Shown here: piece by piece, positions 1 to 8,491 of the stretch
Position numbering within the stretch: the first letter of the stretch is position 1
Layout of the letters: each line of letters begins with the position of its first letter
Origin: G026625185 sp963727835
GTDB lineage: Bacteria; Desulfobacterota; WTBG01; JAGOGO01
Direction: 5' to 3'
Length of the DNA stretch: 64,000 nucleotides
Assembly: GCA_963727835.1 (NCBI GenBank)
Contig: CAVSIB010000016.1
Location: forward strand, 22,125 to 86,124
The notes under the pieces: generated by a model
What the model saw: only the letters and a program-made list of their open reading frames with translations
The model's database searches: none
Told to the model about the DNA's origin: nothing
Translations under genes and position numbers: made by a program

Positions 1-276
1 CTTTACTTCCGGATTCTCCTGAAATATTACACTGCACTGATTCCCTACTACCTTGGAAATACTGTGCCTCGGTGGAAACGAAAGAAAAATATGAACGTGA
101 TCTTCTGCTACCTCCAGCGTATCTATCTCGAAATCATGATTATTGGAAATCTCCTTAAATATTTCTTTTATTCGCACTCGAATATCTCTTCTCAAAATCA
201 ATTTTCGATACTTCGGAACCCACACCAGATGATATTTCGTGTCATATACCGCATGACTGATTCTTTTCAGTTCCAT
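1..276 (-). CDS. tnpA: IS200/IS605-family transposase TnpA, N-terminal part
   Basis: Y1 HUH transposase of the IS200/IS605 type, which moves single-stranded insertion elements. The minus strand gives 92 codons running off the left edge, beginning MELKRISHAVYDTKYHLVW and containing the HUH metal-binding motif HVHIF near residue 60. The catalytic Tyr lies in the missing C-terminal part (family about 130-150 aa). The start is the ATG complementary to 274-276. Two hairpins typical of the subterminal end of such elements lie just upstream. The visible frame is intact, so the element may be functional. Confidence 0.85.
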   Translation of the reverse strand, partial: MELKRISHAVYDTKYHLVWVPKYRKLILRRDIRVRIKEIFKEISNNHDFEIDTLEVAEDHVHIFLSFPPRHSISKVVGNQCSVIFQENPEVK

Positions 277-299
277 GCGTTAACTATAACACGTTTTTC

Positions 300-345
300 C
301 CTGCCTTCGGCAGGAGAACTTTTCATCCCCGTTTACAAAACGGGG
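300..345. repeat. Paired hairpins at the left end of the IS200/IS605 element
   Basis: Two perfect hairpins lie upstream of tnpA. The first has stem CCTGCC/GGCAGG (300-314, 3-nt loop); the second has stem CCCCGTTT/AAACGGGG (327-345, 3-nt loop). IS200/IS605 elements end in subterminal hairpins recognised by TnpA, so the element boundary is inferred to lie a few bases beyond 345. The exact cleavage site cannot be fixed without the other end. Confidence 0.6.
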
Positions 346-454
346 TATTCAAGTTCTGATTTTGCATAAAAAAATTGCTCGGGTGAGTCTCTAAGGTCTG
401 ATTGATTTTTTTGGGTTTAAGGAAGCTAGAAGAGCATAATCTTTAAGGATAAAT

Positions 455-491
455 AAAATGAAGCTCCGACCAAACGGTGGGGCTTCATTTT
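455..491 (-). terminator. Rho-independent terminator of the SspB-like gene
   Basis: A 13-bp inverted repeat, AAAATGAAGCTCC (455-467) against GGGGCTTCATTTT (479-491), with one G-T pair and an 11-nt loop. A/T-rich flanks on both sides make it potentially bidirectional. It overlaps the stop codon of the minus-strand gene ending at 485, as expected for an intrinsic terminator. Confidence 0.65.
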
Positions 492-823
492 ATGCGCTTT
501 AGCTTGGGCGGGTCATCTTTGGGTTTATCCTTGTCCTCTTTTTCACCCTCGTTCGGAAAATTTACCACTGCTTTGCGGGAGATCATTGCCCGCACCGAAG
601 CCCAAGGGAAATAACAGGCAAATCTAGTTTCTCCAAACCGCAAAGGAGCAGTAACTCCGCTTTCATCCGCAAGCAGACGGGGCGAAGAGACATTTCCAAG
701 GATAAAGTTGTGGAGTTTCCCGTAAAGATAGGGAGGAACCTTTACCCCACCCACATTGGTATCAACCACCAGATTGATATCCCCTTCGTCAAAAAGGACG
801 TTGAAGATTGTCAGTTTTACCAT
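485..823 (-). CDS. SspB-like (stringent starvation protein B family) protein
   Basis: 112 aa. SspB proteins are adaptors that bind ssrA-tagged substrates and deliver them to ClpXP. The central region (about residues 14-85) follows the SspB fold pattern: VVDTNVGGVKVPPYL, an ILGNVSS segment, then PLRFGETRFACYFPWASVRAM, comparable to the ARFGG...VP..AV region of SspB. The tail (residues 90-112) is charged and Lys/Asp-rich, like the flexible ClpX-binding tail of the family. GGAAG precedes the ATG at good spacing. It is transcribed divergently from the aminotransferase. The assignment rests on pattern recognition only. Confidence 0.5.
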   Translation of the reverse strand: MVKLTIFNVLFDEGDINLVVDTNVGGVKVPPYLYGKLHNFILGNVSSPRLLADESGVTAPLRFGETRFACYFPWASVRAMISRKAVVNFPNEGEKEDKDKPKDDPPKLKRIK

Positions 824-991
824 ATCTATTCTTCCTCAGGTGACCATTCTATCAGGAAAAGCTTAAAAGATAAAGTGTTTTCAAAAATTTCTTTAACCAA
901 GCTTTTTTTGACATAAAACATTCCCCAGTTGCCAACCTTCCCTTCCTGTGATAAGGAAATGCTTTATAAATCATTTTTTGGAGTAATACCT

Positions 992-2176
992 ATGCCCATC
1001 GCTGATAAAATCCGTGATTTTATTGACCATGCCTCTTGGATCAGGCGGATGTTTGAGGAAGGCCGGCAGATGAAAACCCAATACGGGGAGAAAAATGTTT
1101 TTGATTTTAGTCTCGGAAACCCCATCCTTGAACCTCCCTTGGAATTCTCCGAAACACTCATGCACGTGGTTCAGGATAAAACTCCCGGCCGGCATGTGTA
1201 TATGCCGAATGCTGGCTACCCTGAAACCAGGATGGCCATTGCTGATTATGTTTCCCATGAGCAGATGACCGCGGTTCCCTGGGATAACATTGTGATGACC
1301 TGCGGCGCAGCCGGCGCCATCAATGTTATTTTTAAATCCTTACTCAACCCCGGAGAAGAAGTAATTCTTTTTACCCCCTACTTTGCGGAATATTATTTTT
1401 ATGTGGACAACGCTGGCGGAAAACCGATACTGGTTCCTACTAAGGAGGACTTTTCGATTGATGTGGCAAAGCTCGAAACGTTTTTAAATTGTCAAACCAG
1501 AGCAGTGCTTATCAACTCTCCGAATAACCCCACCGGGAAAGTCTATTCTGAAAACAACTTAAAGGAATTAGCCCAGCTTCTTGCCCAAAAGAGCAAAGCA
1601 TTCGGAAAACCCATCTACCTGATTTCTGATGAGCCTTACAAAAAGATCATTTATGATGGCGTGCGGGTCCCGGCGGTTTTACCCCTCTACCCCTACAGTT
1701 TTATTGCCACCTCGTATTCCAAAACGCTTTCCTTGGCCGGCGAGCGGATTGGCTATATTGCCGCCCACCCTGCGATTGACGATGTCAAAAAAATCATCGA
1801 TGGTTTTATTATCTGCCTCCGGATATTGGGTTTTGTTAATGCCCCTGCGCTTATGCAGCGAGTAATCGCAAAGGTTACTGAATTAGCCTGTGATCCGACT
1901 GAGTATAAAAAGAAACGCGATCTCCTTTGCGAAGGATTAGCCGCCCGTGGCTATCAGTTTTACAAGCCAGAAGGAGCGTTTTATCTTTTTCCCAAAAGTC
2001 TCATCCCGGATGATGTCCAGTTTGTCCGGTTGCTGCAAAAGGAACGAATCCTCACCGTCCCAGGCTCTGGATTTGGTACGTCTGGCTACTTCCGGATTTC
2101 GTACTGTGTGGCAGATGAAACGATCGCGAGGTCAATGGAGGGGTTTAAGACGGTTGCTGAGAGGTTTCTACGCTAA
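992..2176 (+). CDS. PLP-dependent class I/II aminotransferase
   Basis: 394 aa from the chosen start. Fold-type I aminotransferase, cytosolic, moving an amino group between an amino acid and a 2-oxo acid; the substrate cannot be read from sequence. Visible motifs are the cofactor loop CGAAGAINVIFK, the substrate-site NSPNNPTGKVYS, the ISDEPYKKI segment and the PLP-lysine segment SYSKTLSLAGERIGY. The C-terminal PGSGFG and FRISYC match the aspartate/aromatic aminotransferase family. An upstream in-frame ATG (929) would add 21 residues, but the ATG at 992 has GGAG 8 nt before it and begins MPIADKIRDFI, so it is preferred. Confidence 0.85.
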   Translation: MPIADKIRDFIDHASWIRRMFEEGRQMKTQYGEKNVFDFSLGNPILEPPLEFSETLMHVVQDKTPGRHVYMPNAGYPETRMAIADYVSHEQMTAVPWDNIVMTCGAAGAINVIFKSLLNPGEEVILFTPYFAEYYFYVDNAGGKPILVPTKEDFSIDVAKLETFLNCQTRAVLINSPNNPTGKVYSENNLKELAQLLAQKSKAFGKPIYLISDEPYKKIIYDGVRVPAVLPLYPYSFIATSYSKTLSLAGERIGYIAAHPAIDDVKKIIDGFIICLRILGFVNAPALMQRVIAKVTELACDPTEYKKKRDLLCEGLAARGYQFYKPEGAFYLFPKSLIPDDVQFVRLLQKERILTVPGSGFGTSGYFRISYCVADETIARSMEGFKTVAERFLR

Positions 2177-2621
2177 AATTTTCTCATCAATAAAATAAAG
2201 CGCGGCAATGGGCCATGTGTTCCAAAGTTGATTGCTTTCGTCAGTTTGGATGAAGAGTGAGCACCGCCCGGATAATTCGATCTTTGCTCTCCTGACCATA
2301 GAAATCTTGATTCCAAAGCCTAATGATACAAAAAAAGAATTGCCATCCTCTTTCACAAAAATAAAAAAATCCAAGACCAGTATATCTTATTCCCTATTTT
2401 GCGGACATTTTGCGAAAAGAAGGCAAGAAGGTTATTTTTTTATTCGGCACCAAAAAATTGGTGTTCGTTGATACTAACAAAACAACCAGCATGGGAACAG
2501 CCACGTATGCCCTGAAGGTAAAACCGTTTGATAACCGCCGGACTGGAGGAATCTATTTTTATTTTTAAATCTCTGATTCTTGTTAAATCAATACTCACTA
2601 TTAAAGTCAATCGCCTAAGCA
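2177..2621. other. Intergenic region with a possible short coding remnant
   Basis: No gene is supported here. On the plus strand, one frame over about 2393-2568 reads like protein (ADILRKEGKKVIFLFGTKK, then VKPFDNRRTGG) and ends at TAA. It is preceded by an in-frame stop and has no start codon or RBS. It may be the 3' end of a decayed gene; I do not recognise the family. Confidence 0.3.
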
Positions 2622-3581
2622 ATGACTAAAGCTAATACACAGATTGCTTGTGGAGTTATTCTCTTTGCCTTTGCGGAAATCTTCATGCTCCAGAGAGTAG
2701 AGCCGTTTGCCTCCTGGTTTTATCCTCTTGCGTGGTGGTGTTATATCTTCATTGTTGATGGGATCATCTTTCGCATCCGGGGAAACTCCCTCATATTAAG
2801 CCGGAGGCGTGAATTTTTGGTCATAATCCCCTGGTCAGTTGCCTTCTGGCTTTTTTTCGAAATGATCAACCTTCGTATGCAAAACTGGCAATACGTAAAT
2901 GTAATCGGAACCCTTTGGCTACGCTGGGTTGGCTATTTCATATCTTTTGCCACGGTCTTACCCGGCATGTTTGAAACCTATGAGCTTCTTGGTTGCCTTA
3001 ATCTTTATTTAAAAGTTAAAACCCGCCGACTGGTTTTTTCCAATTCCTGGATTTCCGTCTTTTCTATTTTGGGCGCCCTGTTTCTGCTTGCCCCGCTTAT
3101 TTTTCCCCGATATTGTTTTCCGCTTATCTGGCTTGGGGTCTTTTTTCTCTTGGACCCCATAAACTATCTCCACGGAAGTCCTTCTTTGATTCGAGACTTG
3201 GAGAAAGGAAATTTTCGTAGACTGTTGCTCTTGCTTACTGCAGGTTTAATCTGCGGGTTCCTCTGGGAATTTTGGAATTTTTGGGCGGCTTCTAAATGGG
3301 TTTACACAGTCCCCTTTTTTGAAAGACTTAAAATCTTTGAGATGCCTTTAGCAGGATTTCTCGGGTTTCCTCCTTTGGCTTTAGAAGCTTTCGTCTTTTA
3401 CAATTTTATCTCTTTATTCCGCTTTAAGCGAAACTGGGATAAAGACGGTTCCCTCATATCTCCTGAAAAGAAACTGAGCAAAAAGGCAATTTTTGTGGTC
3501 GCAATAATTCTTTTGGGTTTCTATGTCTTAGCTTTTCATGCTCTTGATGTTTGCACCGTAAAATCCTATTCCTACCCATAG
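2622..3581 (+). CDS. Polytopic membrane protein of unknown function
   Basis: 319 aa, very rich in Phe, Trp and Leu, with roughly eight or nine hydrophobic segments. Examples are IACGVILFAFAEIFML near residues 8-23, FLVIIPWSVAFWLFF near 65-80, SVFSILGALFLLAPLIF near 146-162, LLLLLTAGLICGFLW near 200-215 and a last helix AIFVVAIILLGFYVLAF near 290-306. A WEFWNFWAASKWVYTVP stretch is distinctive. I do not recognise a named family. It ends in TAG, showing that TAG is an ordinary stop here. Confidence 0.7.
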   Translation: MTKANTQIACGVILFAFAEIFMLQRVEPFASWFYPLAWWCYIFIVDGIIFRIRGNSLILSRRREFLVIIPWSVAFWLFFEMINLRMQNWQYVNVIGTLWLRWVGYFISFATVLPGMFETYELLGCLNLYLKVKTRRLVFSNSWISVFSILGALFLLAPLIFPRYCFPLIWLGVFFLLDPINYLHGSPSLIRDLEKGNFRRLLLLLTAGLICGFLWEFWNFWAASKWVYTVPFFERLKIFEMPLAGFLGFPPLALEAFVFYNFISLFRFKRNWDKDGSLISPEKKLSKKAIFVVAIILLGFYVLAFHALDVCTVKSYSYP

Positions 3582-3713
3582 AATTTTTACACCTCCCCCT
3601 GCCAAATAAATAGTCTTCCTTAACGTCAAATCAATGAATTGATGGGCTTGAGCGAGGTGATAAATGGATTGCAAGGCATCCGAAATAATGTTAGACAACC
3701 TTTCTGAAAAGTG

Positions 3714-3742
3714 TTAACATATTAATATATATTTAATATAGT
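3714..3742 (+). promoter_or_regulatory. Sigma-70-type promoter for the transketolase operon
   Basis: TTAACA (3714-3719), a 17-nt A/T-rich spacer, and TATAGT (3737-3742) lie about 46 nt before the chosen ATG of the transketolase N-terminal subunit. Hexamers and spacing fit the consensus well; there is no direct evidence of activity. Confidence 0.45.
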
Positions 3743-3787
3743 TGAATTAACGGTTATTTTTTGCATCTGGGAAAGGAAATCTTGCGC

Positions 3788-4618
3788 ATGTTAAATGCTG
3801 AACAGATTAAAAAATTAGAGTCTCTTGCCAAGACCATTCGCGTTGATATTCTAAAAATGCTCAACCAAGCTTCCTCCGGCCATACAGGTGGCTCTCTTTC
3901 TACAGTTGAGATTATCGTTTCTTTATATTTTCATAAAATGCGGCACAACCCTAAAGATCCAACCTGGCCTGATCGGGACCGTTTTGTTCTTTCTAAAGGA
4001 CATGGGGCACCGGCTCTCTATACTGTCTTAGCCCGAAGTGGTTACTTTGATCTTTCTGAGCTTATGAATTTAAGAAAATTAGGGAGTATTCTCCAAGGTC
4101 ATCCGGACATGAAGGTGACGCCGGGAATTGATATTTCGACTGGCTCCCTCGGCCAGGGTCTTTCCATGGCCAATGGAATGGCATTGGCGTTAAAGCTTGA
4201 TAAACGTCCTTCGCGTGTCTATGTACTTATGGGAGACGGAGAAAACCAGGAAGGTCAAATTTGGGAAGCTGCGATGGCAGCGGCTCACTATAAGTTGGAT
4301 AATGTATGCGGGATTCTTGATCATAATGGACTCCAAATTGATGGCCCGGTAAACGAAATTATGGAGATAGAACCAATTGCCGATAAGTGGGCCTGTTTCG
4401 GGTGGGAAGTTTTTCGTGTCAATGGACATGATTTTCAGGAGATTATCTCTGCTTTGGATAAAGCCGAAACCGTAAAGAACAAACCTTCCGTGATCGTTGC
4501 GAGAACGATAAAAGGTAAAGGCGTGTCTTTTTTTGAAGGTAAAGTTGAATATCATGGGATCCCCCCCACGGACGAGGAGTTGGCAAAAGCATTAATTGAG
4601 TTAGGAATAAAATCGTAA
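3788..4618 (+). CDS. Transketolase, N-terminal (ThDP-binding) subunit
   Basis: 276 aa. Half of a split transketolase, which moves two-carbon ketol units between sugar phosphates in the pentose phosphate pathway. Visible are the SSGHTGGSLS substrate region, the SKGHGAPALY motif, STGSLGQGLSMANGMA, and the ThDP/metal motif MGDGENQEGQIWEAAMAAAHY. A TTG at 3761 would lengthen the protein, but the ATG at 3788 follows AAAGGA at normal spacing and begins MLNAEQIKKLE. The C-terminal subunit follows 15 nt downstream. Confidence 0.9.
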   Translation: MLNAEQIKKLESLAKTIRVDILKMLNQASSGHTGGSLSTVEIIVSLYFHKMRHNPKDPTWPDRDRFVLSKGHGAPALYTVLARSGYFDLSELMNLRKLGSILQGHPDMKVTPGIDISTGSLGQGLSMANGMALALKLDKRPSRVYVLMGDGENQEGQIWEAAMAAAHYKLDNVCGILDHNGLQIDGPVNEIMEIEPIADKWACFGWEVFRVNGHDFQEIISALDKAETVKNKPSVIVARTIKGKGVSFFEGKVEYHGIPPTDEELAKALIELGIKS

Positions 4619-4633
4619 GAAAGGGGTAAGGTC

Positions 4634-5593
4634 TTGAAGTTAACAGGAATACGAGAAGCTTACGGAGAAACCTTAGCTGCGCTGGGTGAACTCTATCCCG
4701 AAATTGTGGTCTTAGATGCTGATTTATCTGGTTCTACCAAAACCAGCCTGTTTGCCAAAAAATTTCCCGGCCGCTTTTTCAACATGGGTGTAGCGGAGCA
4801 AAACCTGATGGGTACAGCAGCCGGATTGGCGGCAAGCGGGAAAACAGTTTTCGCAAGCACGTTTGCTATTTTTGCCAGTGGTAGAGCTTGGGAACAAGTC
4901 AGATACAATATCGCTTACAACAAGCTCAACGTAAAGATTGTGGCCAGTCATGGCGGTGTTACGGTAGGGGAGGATGGGGGGTCGCACCAGTCGGCGGAAG
5001 ACATAGCAATAATGAGAGTACTGCCGGGGATGCACGTTATTGTTCCCATGGATGGGAAAGAGATGCAGGAAGTCATCAGGACCGTAGTAAAAATACCTGG
5101 GCCTTTTTATATCCGTTCATCCCGGGTTAAGTTTCCCCTTATTTTAGGCGATGACTACACCTTTGAACTCGGTAAAGGAAAAATTCTCAGAGAAGGCAAA
5201 GATATATCCCTTATTGGGTGCGGCCTTATGGTTTCGCAATGTCTGGAAGCTGCTGAAACCTTGGCGAAGGAAGGCATCACCGCGCGGGTAGTGAGCCTCT
5301 CCACCATCAAACCTATCGATGAAGAACTGCTGGTTGACTGCTCCTTAAAGACCCGTGGTATTGTGACGGCCGAAGAACACTCAGTTATTGGTGGTCTGGG
5401 CAGTGCGGTTGCCGAGGTGCTTTCGGGGAAAAACCCTACCCGTATTGCAAGAATTGGGGTTCAGGATAAATTTGGAGTATCGGGGAGTGCCCCTGATCTG
5501 CTCAAATATTTGGGGTTAACTCCCGGCAATATTGTGAAAGCCGCTCAACAAATAATGGAACACAGAAGCCAGAAGACGGCACCGGTGGTCTGA
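4634..5593 (+). CDS. Transketolase, C-terminal (pyrimidine-binding) subunit
   Basis: 319 aa. Second half of the split transketolase: the pyrimidine-binding domain (about 1-165, with VVLDADLSGSTK, FNMGVAEQNLMGTAAGLA carrying the catalytic Glu, and GGSHQSAEDIA) and the C-terminal transketolase domain (about 185-310, VTAEEHSVIGGLGSAVAEVL). It uses a TTG start preceded by AAAGGGGTAAGG. The pair should form an alpha2beta2-type enzyme. It lies in one transcriptional block with ftsEX downstream. Confidence 0.9.
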   Translation: MKLTGIREAYGETLAALGELYPEIVVLDADLSGSTKTSLFAKKFPGRFFNMGVAEQNLMGTAAGLAASGKTVFASTFAIFASGRAWEQVRYNIAYNKLNVKIVASHGGVTVGEDGGSHQSAEDIAIMRVLPGMHVIVPMDGKEMQEVIRTVVKIPGPFYIRSSRVKFPLILGDDYTFELGKGKILREGKDISLIGCGLMVSQCLEAAETLAKEGITARVVSLSTIKPIDEELLVDCSLKTRGIVTAEEHSVIGGLGSAVAEVLSGKNPTRIARIGVQDKFGVSGSAPDLLKYLGLTPGNIVKAAQQIMEHRSQKTAPVV

Positions 5594-5667
5594 GCAGTAA
5601 AGTGATTGGGGTACACCACAACATAAGAAGGATGAAAAGCAATCTGGGTTGACGCTTTTTACACGAG

Positions 5668-6390
5668 ATGAGCAGCATGATTCAGATGTTCCATGTTTAT
5701 AAAAACTATTCTCCTAAATACTCCGCTCTATCTGATATCAGCCTGAAGATTGAGAAGGGAGAATTTGTCTTTATTTTTGGTCCAAGTGGGGCTGGAAAGA
5801 GTACTCTCTTAAAACTAATTTTTGGAGCGGAACACCCGTCCAAGGGACAGATAATCGTTAATGGAATGAATTTCGGGAGGATCAAAAAATCAACTCTTCC
5901 TTTGTTGCGACGGCGGATGGGATTTGTTTTTCAGGACTTTAAGCTTTTAAATCACCGGACGGTGTTTGATAATGTTGGTTTGGCTTTGGAAGTGGTTGGA
6001 CTTAAACAAACTGAAATCAAACGCAAAGTCCAACAGGTCTTAAAACATGTTGGGCTGTCAACCCGGATCAACACCCTGCCCTTAGTTCTCTCCGGTGGTG
6101 AACAACAGCGGGTTGCTATTGCCCGGGCGATTGTTAACGAACCCACACTCCTTTTGGCCGATGAACCCACCGGTAATTTAGATGCCGAACTTACCAAAGA
6201 AATCATGAAACTTTTTAAAATAATCAATGCCTGGGGAACAACCATCGTCATCGCCACCCATGATAAAAATCTTTTAAACTTTCACCCCACCAAAGTGGTA
6301 GCCTTGGAGAAAGGTAAAATCAAAGGAGTCTTTGTTGCCGGTCGAAAAGGTGCAGAAGACGCGGCCACCCGGGAAGGTTCAATAAATTAG
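5668..6390 (+). CDS. ftsE: Cell-division ABC ATPase FtsE
   Basis: 240 aa. ATPase partner of FtsX at the division septum, where it controls periplasmic murein hydrolases. Walker A GPSGAGKST near residue 39, Q-loop FVFQDFKLL, ABC signature LSGGEQQRVAIARA near 141, Walker B LLLADEPTGNLD, and the H-loop ATHD. Family members are about 220-230 aa; a short basic tail is extra. ftsX begins 10 nt downstream, so the two are co-transcribed. It ends in TAG. Confidence 0.92.
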   Translation: MSSMIQMFHVYKNYSPKYSALSDISLKIEKGEFVFIFGPSGAGKSTLLKLIFGAEHPSKGQIIVNGMNFGRIKKSTLPLLRRRMGFVFQDFKLLNHRTVFDNVGLALEVVGLKQTEIKRKVQQVLKHVGLSTRINTLPLVLSGGEQQRVAIARAIVNEPTLLLADEPTGNLDAELTKEIMKLFKIINAWGTTIVIATHDKNLLNFHPTKVVALEKGKIKGVFVAGRKGAEDAATREGSIN

Positions 6391-6400
6391 GGCACTCATC

Positions 6401-7297
6401 GTGAAGCGATTTTATTATTTTATTAAAAAAGCTTTTCAAAACTTAAGACACTTTTTTCTTATCAACCTTATTACTGTTGGCATCATCAGCCTTTCTTTGC
6501 TAGTGCTCAGCACCTTTTTTATGGTATTTTTAAACCTCCAAACTTACCTGAATAAATGGAAGGACCAAATCCAGGTTTCCGTTTACTTGGCGGATAGCAA
6601 TACGCCTGAAGATATTCCTTTAATCCAAAAAAAAATAAACTCATTTCCACAGGTGAAAAAATTGTCCCTTATCACCAAAGAAGAAGCGCTCAGTTTTTTT
6701 AAAGACAGCTTTCCCGGACAAAAGAAGGCGTTAGAAAGTTTGAAAGATAATCCTCTTCCTGCTTCAATGGATATTCAACTGCAGGATGAGTATCGAGGTC
6801 CTGAGGAAGTAAAATTTTTTGCCCTCCAGATTAAAAAAATACCCGGCGTTGAAGACGTGGAGTATGGTCAAACCTGGATTGAGGGGTATGCAAATTTTCT
6901 AAGATTCATGCGATCAGCAGGATTAGCAGTGGGAGTTGTTATTTTGCTGGCCACAATCTTTATTATCTCCAATACCATAAAACTTACGCTTTTTGCCCGA
7001 AAAGATGAGATCGAGATAATGAAACTCGTAGGCGCAACCAATTTTTTTATAAGAGTCCCTTTCTTTCTGGAGGGAATTCTCCAAGGTCTCTTGGGCGCTT
7101 TTTTTGCACTCATTGTCCTGTTCGTTTCCTATCAACTCTTTAGCAACTGGATCGCCCAATCATCGTATTTCTCGTTAAAATTTTTTAAAATATTTTTTCT
7201 TCCGCTTCCTTACCTTCTTCTTATTACTGCGGTGGGGGTGGCAACAGGATTCTTGGGGAGTTTTTTCTCTTTGGGCAGATATTTAAAGTATGAATAA
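6401..7297 (+). CDS. ftsX: Cell-division protein FtsX (permease-like)
   Basis: 298 aa, GTG start. One N-terminal TM helix (LITVGIISLSLLVLSTFFMVF, about 20-42), a periplasmic domain (about 50-165) with the FtsX pattern SVYLADSNTPEDIPLIQKKI and FPQVKKLSLITKEEALSFF, then three TM helices (about 170-295) and the FARKDEIEIMKLVGATNFFIR loop between them. The periplasmic domain binds EnvC-type activators in other bacteria. Its end overlaps the EnvC-like gene by 8 nt, supporting one functional unit. Confidence 0.92.
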   Translation: MKRFYYFIKKAFQNLRHFFLINLITVGIISLSLLVLSTFFMVFLNLQTYLNKWKDQIQVSVYLADSNTPEDIPLIQKKINSFPQVKKLSLITKEEALSFFKDSFPGQKKALESLKDNPLPASMDIQLQDEYRGPEEVKFFALQIKKIPGVEDVEYGQTWIEGYANFLRFMRSAGLAVGVVILLATIFIISNTIKLTLFARKDEIEIMKLVGATNFFIRVPFFLEGILQGLLGAFFALIVLFVSYQLFSNWIAQSSYFSLKFFKIFFLPLPYLLLITAVGVATGFLGSFFSLGRYLKYE

Positions 7298-8465
7298 AAA
7301 GTTATTGTTTTTTTTAGCGTTAGTCTTTTCTGGTTTTTTTGCCCTTTCTGGAGACTTAAAAGCTGAGGAAAAAAAAGCACCTAAGGAAAAAAATGAATTA
7401 AAAGAGATTCAAAAAAAAATTGAAGCTAAACAGGCCCGAATCAAAAAAGCTGAAAAAACGGAAGAAAAAGTCATTTCTGATTTAGACGACATCGAAGAAG
7501 TGCTTTCCCAAAAACAACAAGAACTTAAACATTATGGGGTCAACTTAAAAAATCAGGAGAAAAAGATTACTGCTTTAAATCAGGAAATTGACAAACTAAA
7601 GGCAGAAATAATTCAAGAGGAAAGGTTTTTGGCTGATCGGGTAAAGGTTCTTTACCAACTGGGACGCTTGAGTTTTTCAAAAGCAATTTTTTCTTCTGAG
7701 TCTTTTTCTACATTGATGCGACGGTATGGTTACCTAACCCGATTAATTGATTATAATGTGGGCACAATTAATGATTATTCCCAAAAACTCGATCTGCTCC
7801 AACACGACAAACAAAGACTCAAGGAGACCGAAAATGCACTGGAAGTTTTGACCCAACAAACCCGTTCCGTTCAGAAAACAATTCTTAACCATCAAGAAGA
7901 AAAAACTAGTTTATTAGTCAGGGTCAGATCGGAAAAGCAACTCCAGCTTAAGGCGCTCGAAGAACTTAAGCAGGCTTCCCAACGGCTCCAGAGATTGATT
8001 GATAAGTTGGATAAGCAAAAAGCCATAACGTCTCTTCCTTCTGAAAAGTTTCCCTCGGAATACCCTTTTTCCTTACGGGGAAAGCTCGATTTCCCCGTGG
8101 AGGGCAAAGTCATTACTTTCTTTGGCGAGCATGAAGACCAAGAATTTGCCACCGTCTCTTTCAATAAGGGAATTGAAATAACTGCCCGACTCGGAAGCCC
8201 GATAAAGGCAGTCTTAAAGGGTACTGTTATTTATTCCGGGTGGTTTAAAGGTTACGGAAATATTATTATCATTGATCATGGTGCTGGGCTTTATACCCTT
8301 TCTGGTCATGTTTCCGAGCTTTTAAAACCGGTGGGCACCCCAGTGAAAACCGGAGAGACAATCGCCCTTGTGGGTGATACTGGATCGCTTAAGGGCTCTA
8401 ACCTTTACTTTGAAATTAGGCACCACGGCCAGCCCTTAAATCCGCTGGAGTGGTTAAAAAAATAA
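7290..8465 (+). CDS. EnvC-like murein hydrolase activator (degenerate LytM/M23)
   Basis: 391 aa. N-terminal signal peptide (LLFFLALVFSGFFALSGDLKA), a long Lys/Glu/Gln-rich coiled coil (about 25-245), and a C-terminal M23/LytM domain (about 270-391). The zinc-ligand motifs are lost: the HxxxD position reads FNKGIEI, and the HxH position reads NLYFEIR. This is how EnvC/NlpD-type activators differ from active M23 endopeptidases, so it probably activates an amidase rather than cutting murein. It overlaps ftsX by 8 nt, as expected for an FtsEX partner. Confidence 0.87.
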   Translation: MNKKLLFFLALVFSGFFALSGDLKAEEKKAPKEKNELKEIQKKIEAKQARIKKAEKTEEKVISDLDDIEEVLSQKQQELKHYGVNLKNQEKKITALNQEIDKLKAEIIQEERFLADRVKVLYQLGRLSFSKAIFSSESFSTLMRRYGYLTRLIDYNVGTINDYSQKLDLLQHDKQRLKETENALEVLTQQTRSVQKTILNHQEEKTSLLVRVRSEKQLQLKALEELKQASQRLQRLIDKLDKQKAITSLPSEKFPSEYPFSLRGKLDFPVEGKVITFFGEHEDQEFATVSFNKGIEITARLGSPIKAVLKGTVIYSGWFKGYGNIIIIDHGAGLYTLSGHVSELLKPVGTPVKTGETIALVGDTGSLKGSNLYFEIRHHGQPLNPLEWLKK

Positions 8466-8491
8466 ACGGATAAGCATAAGGAGAGGAAAAA

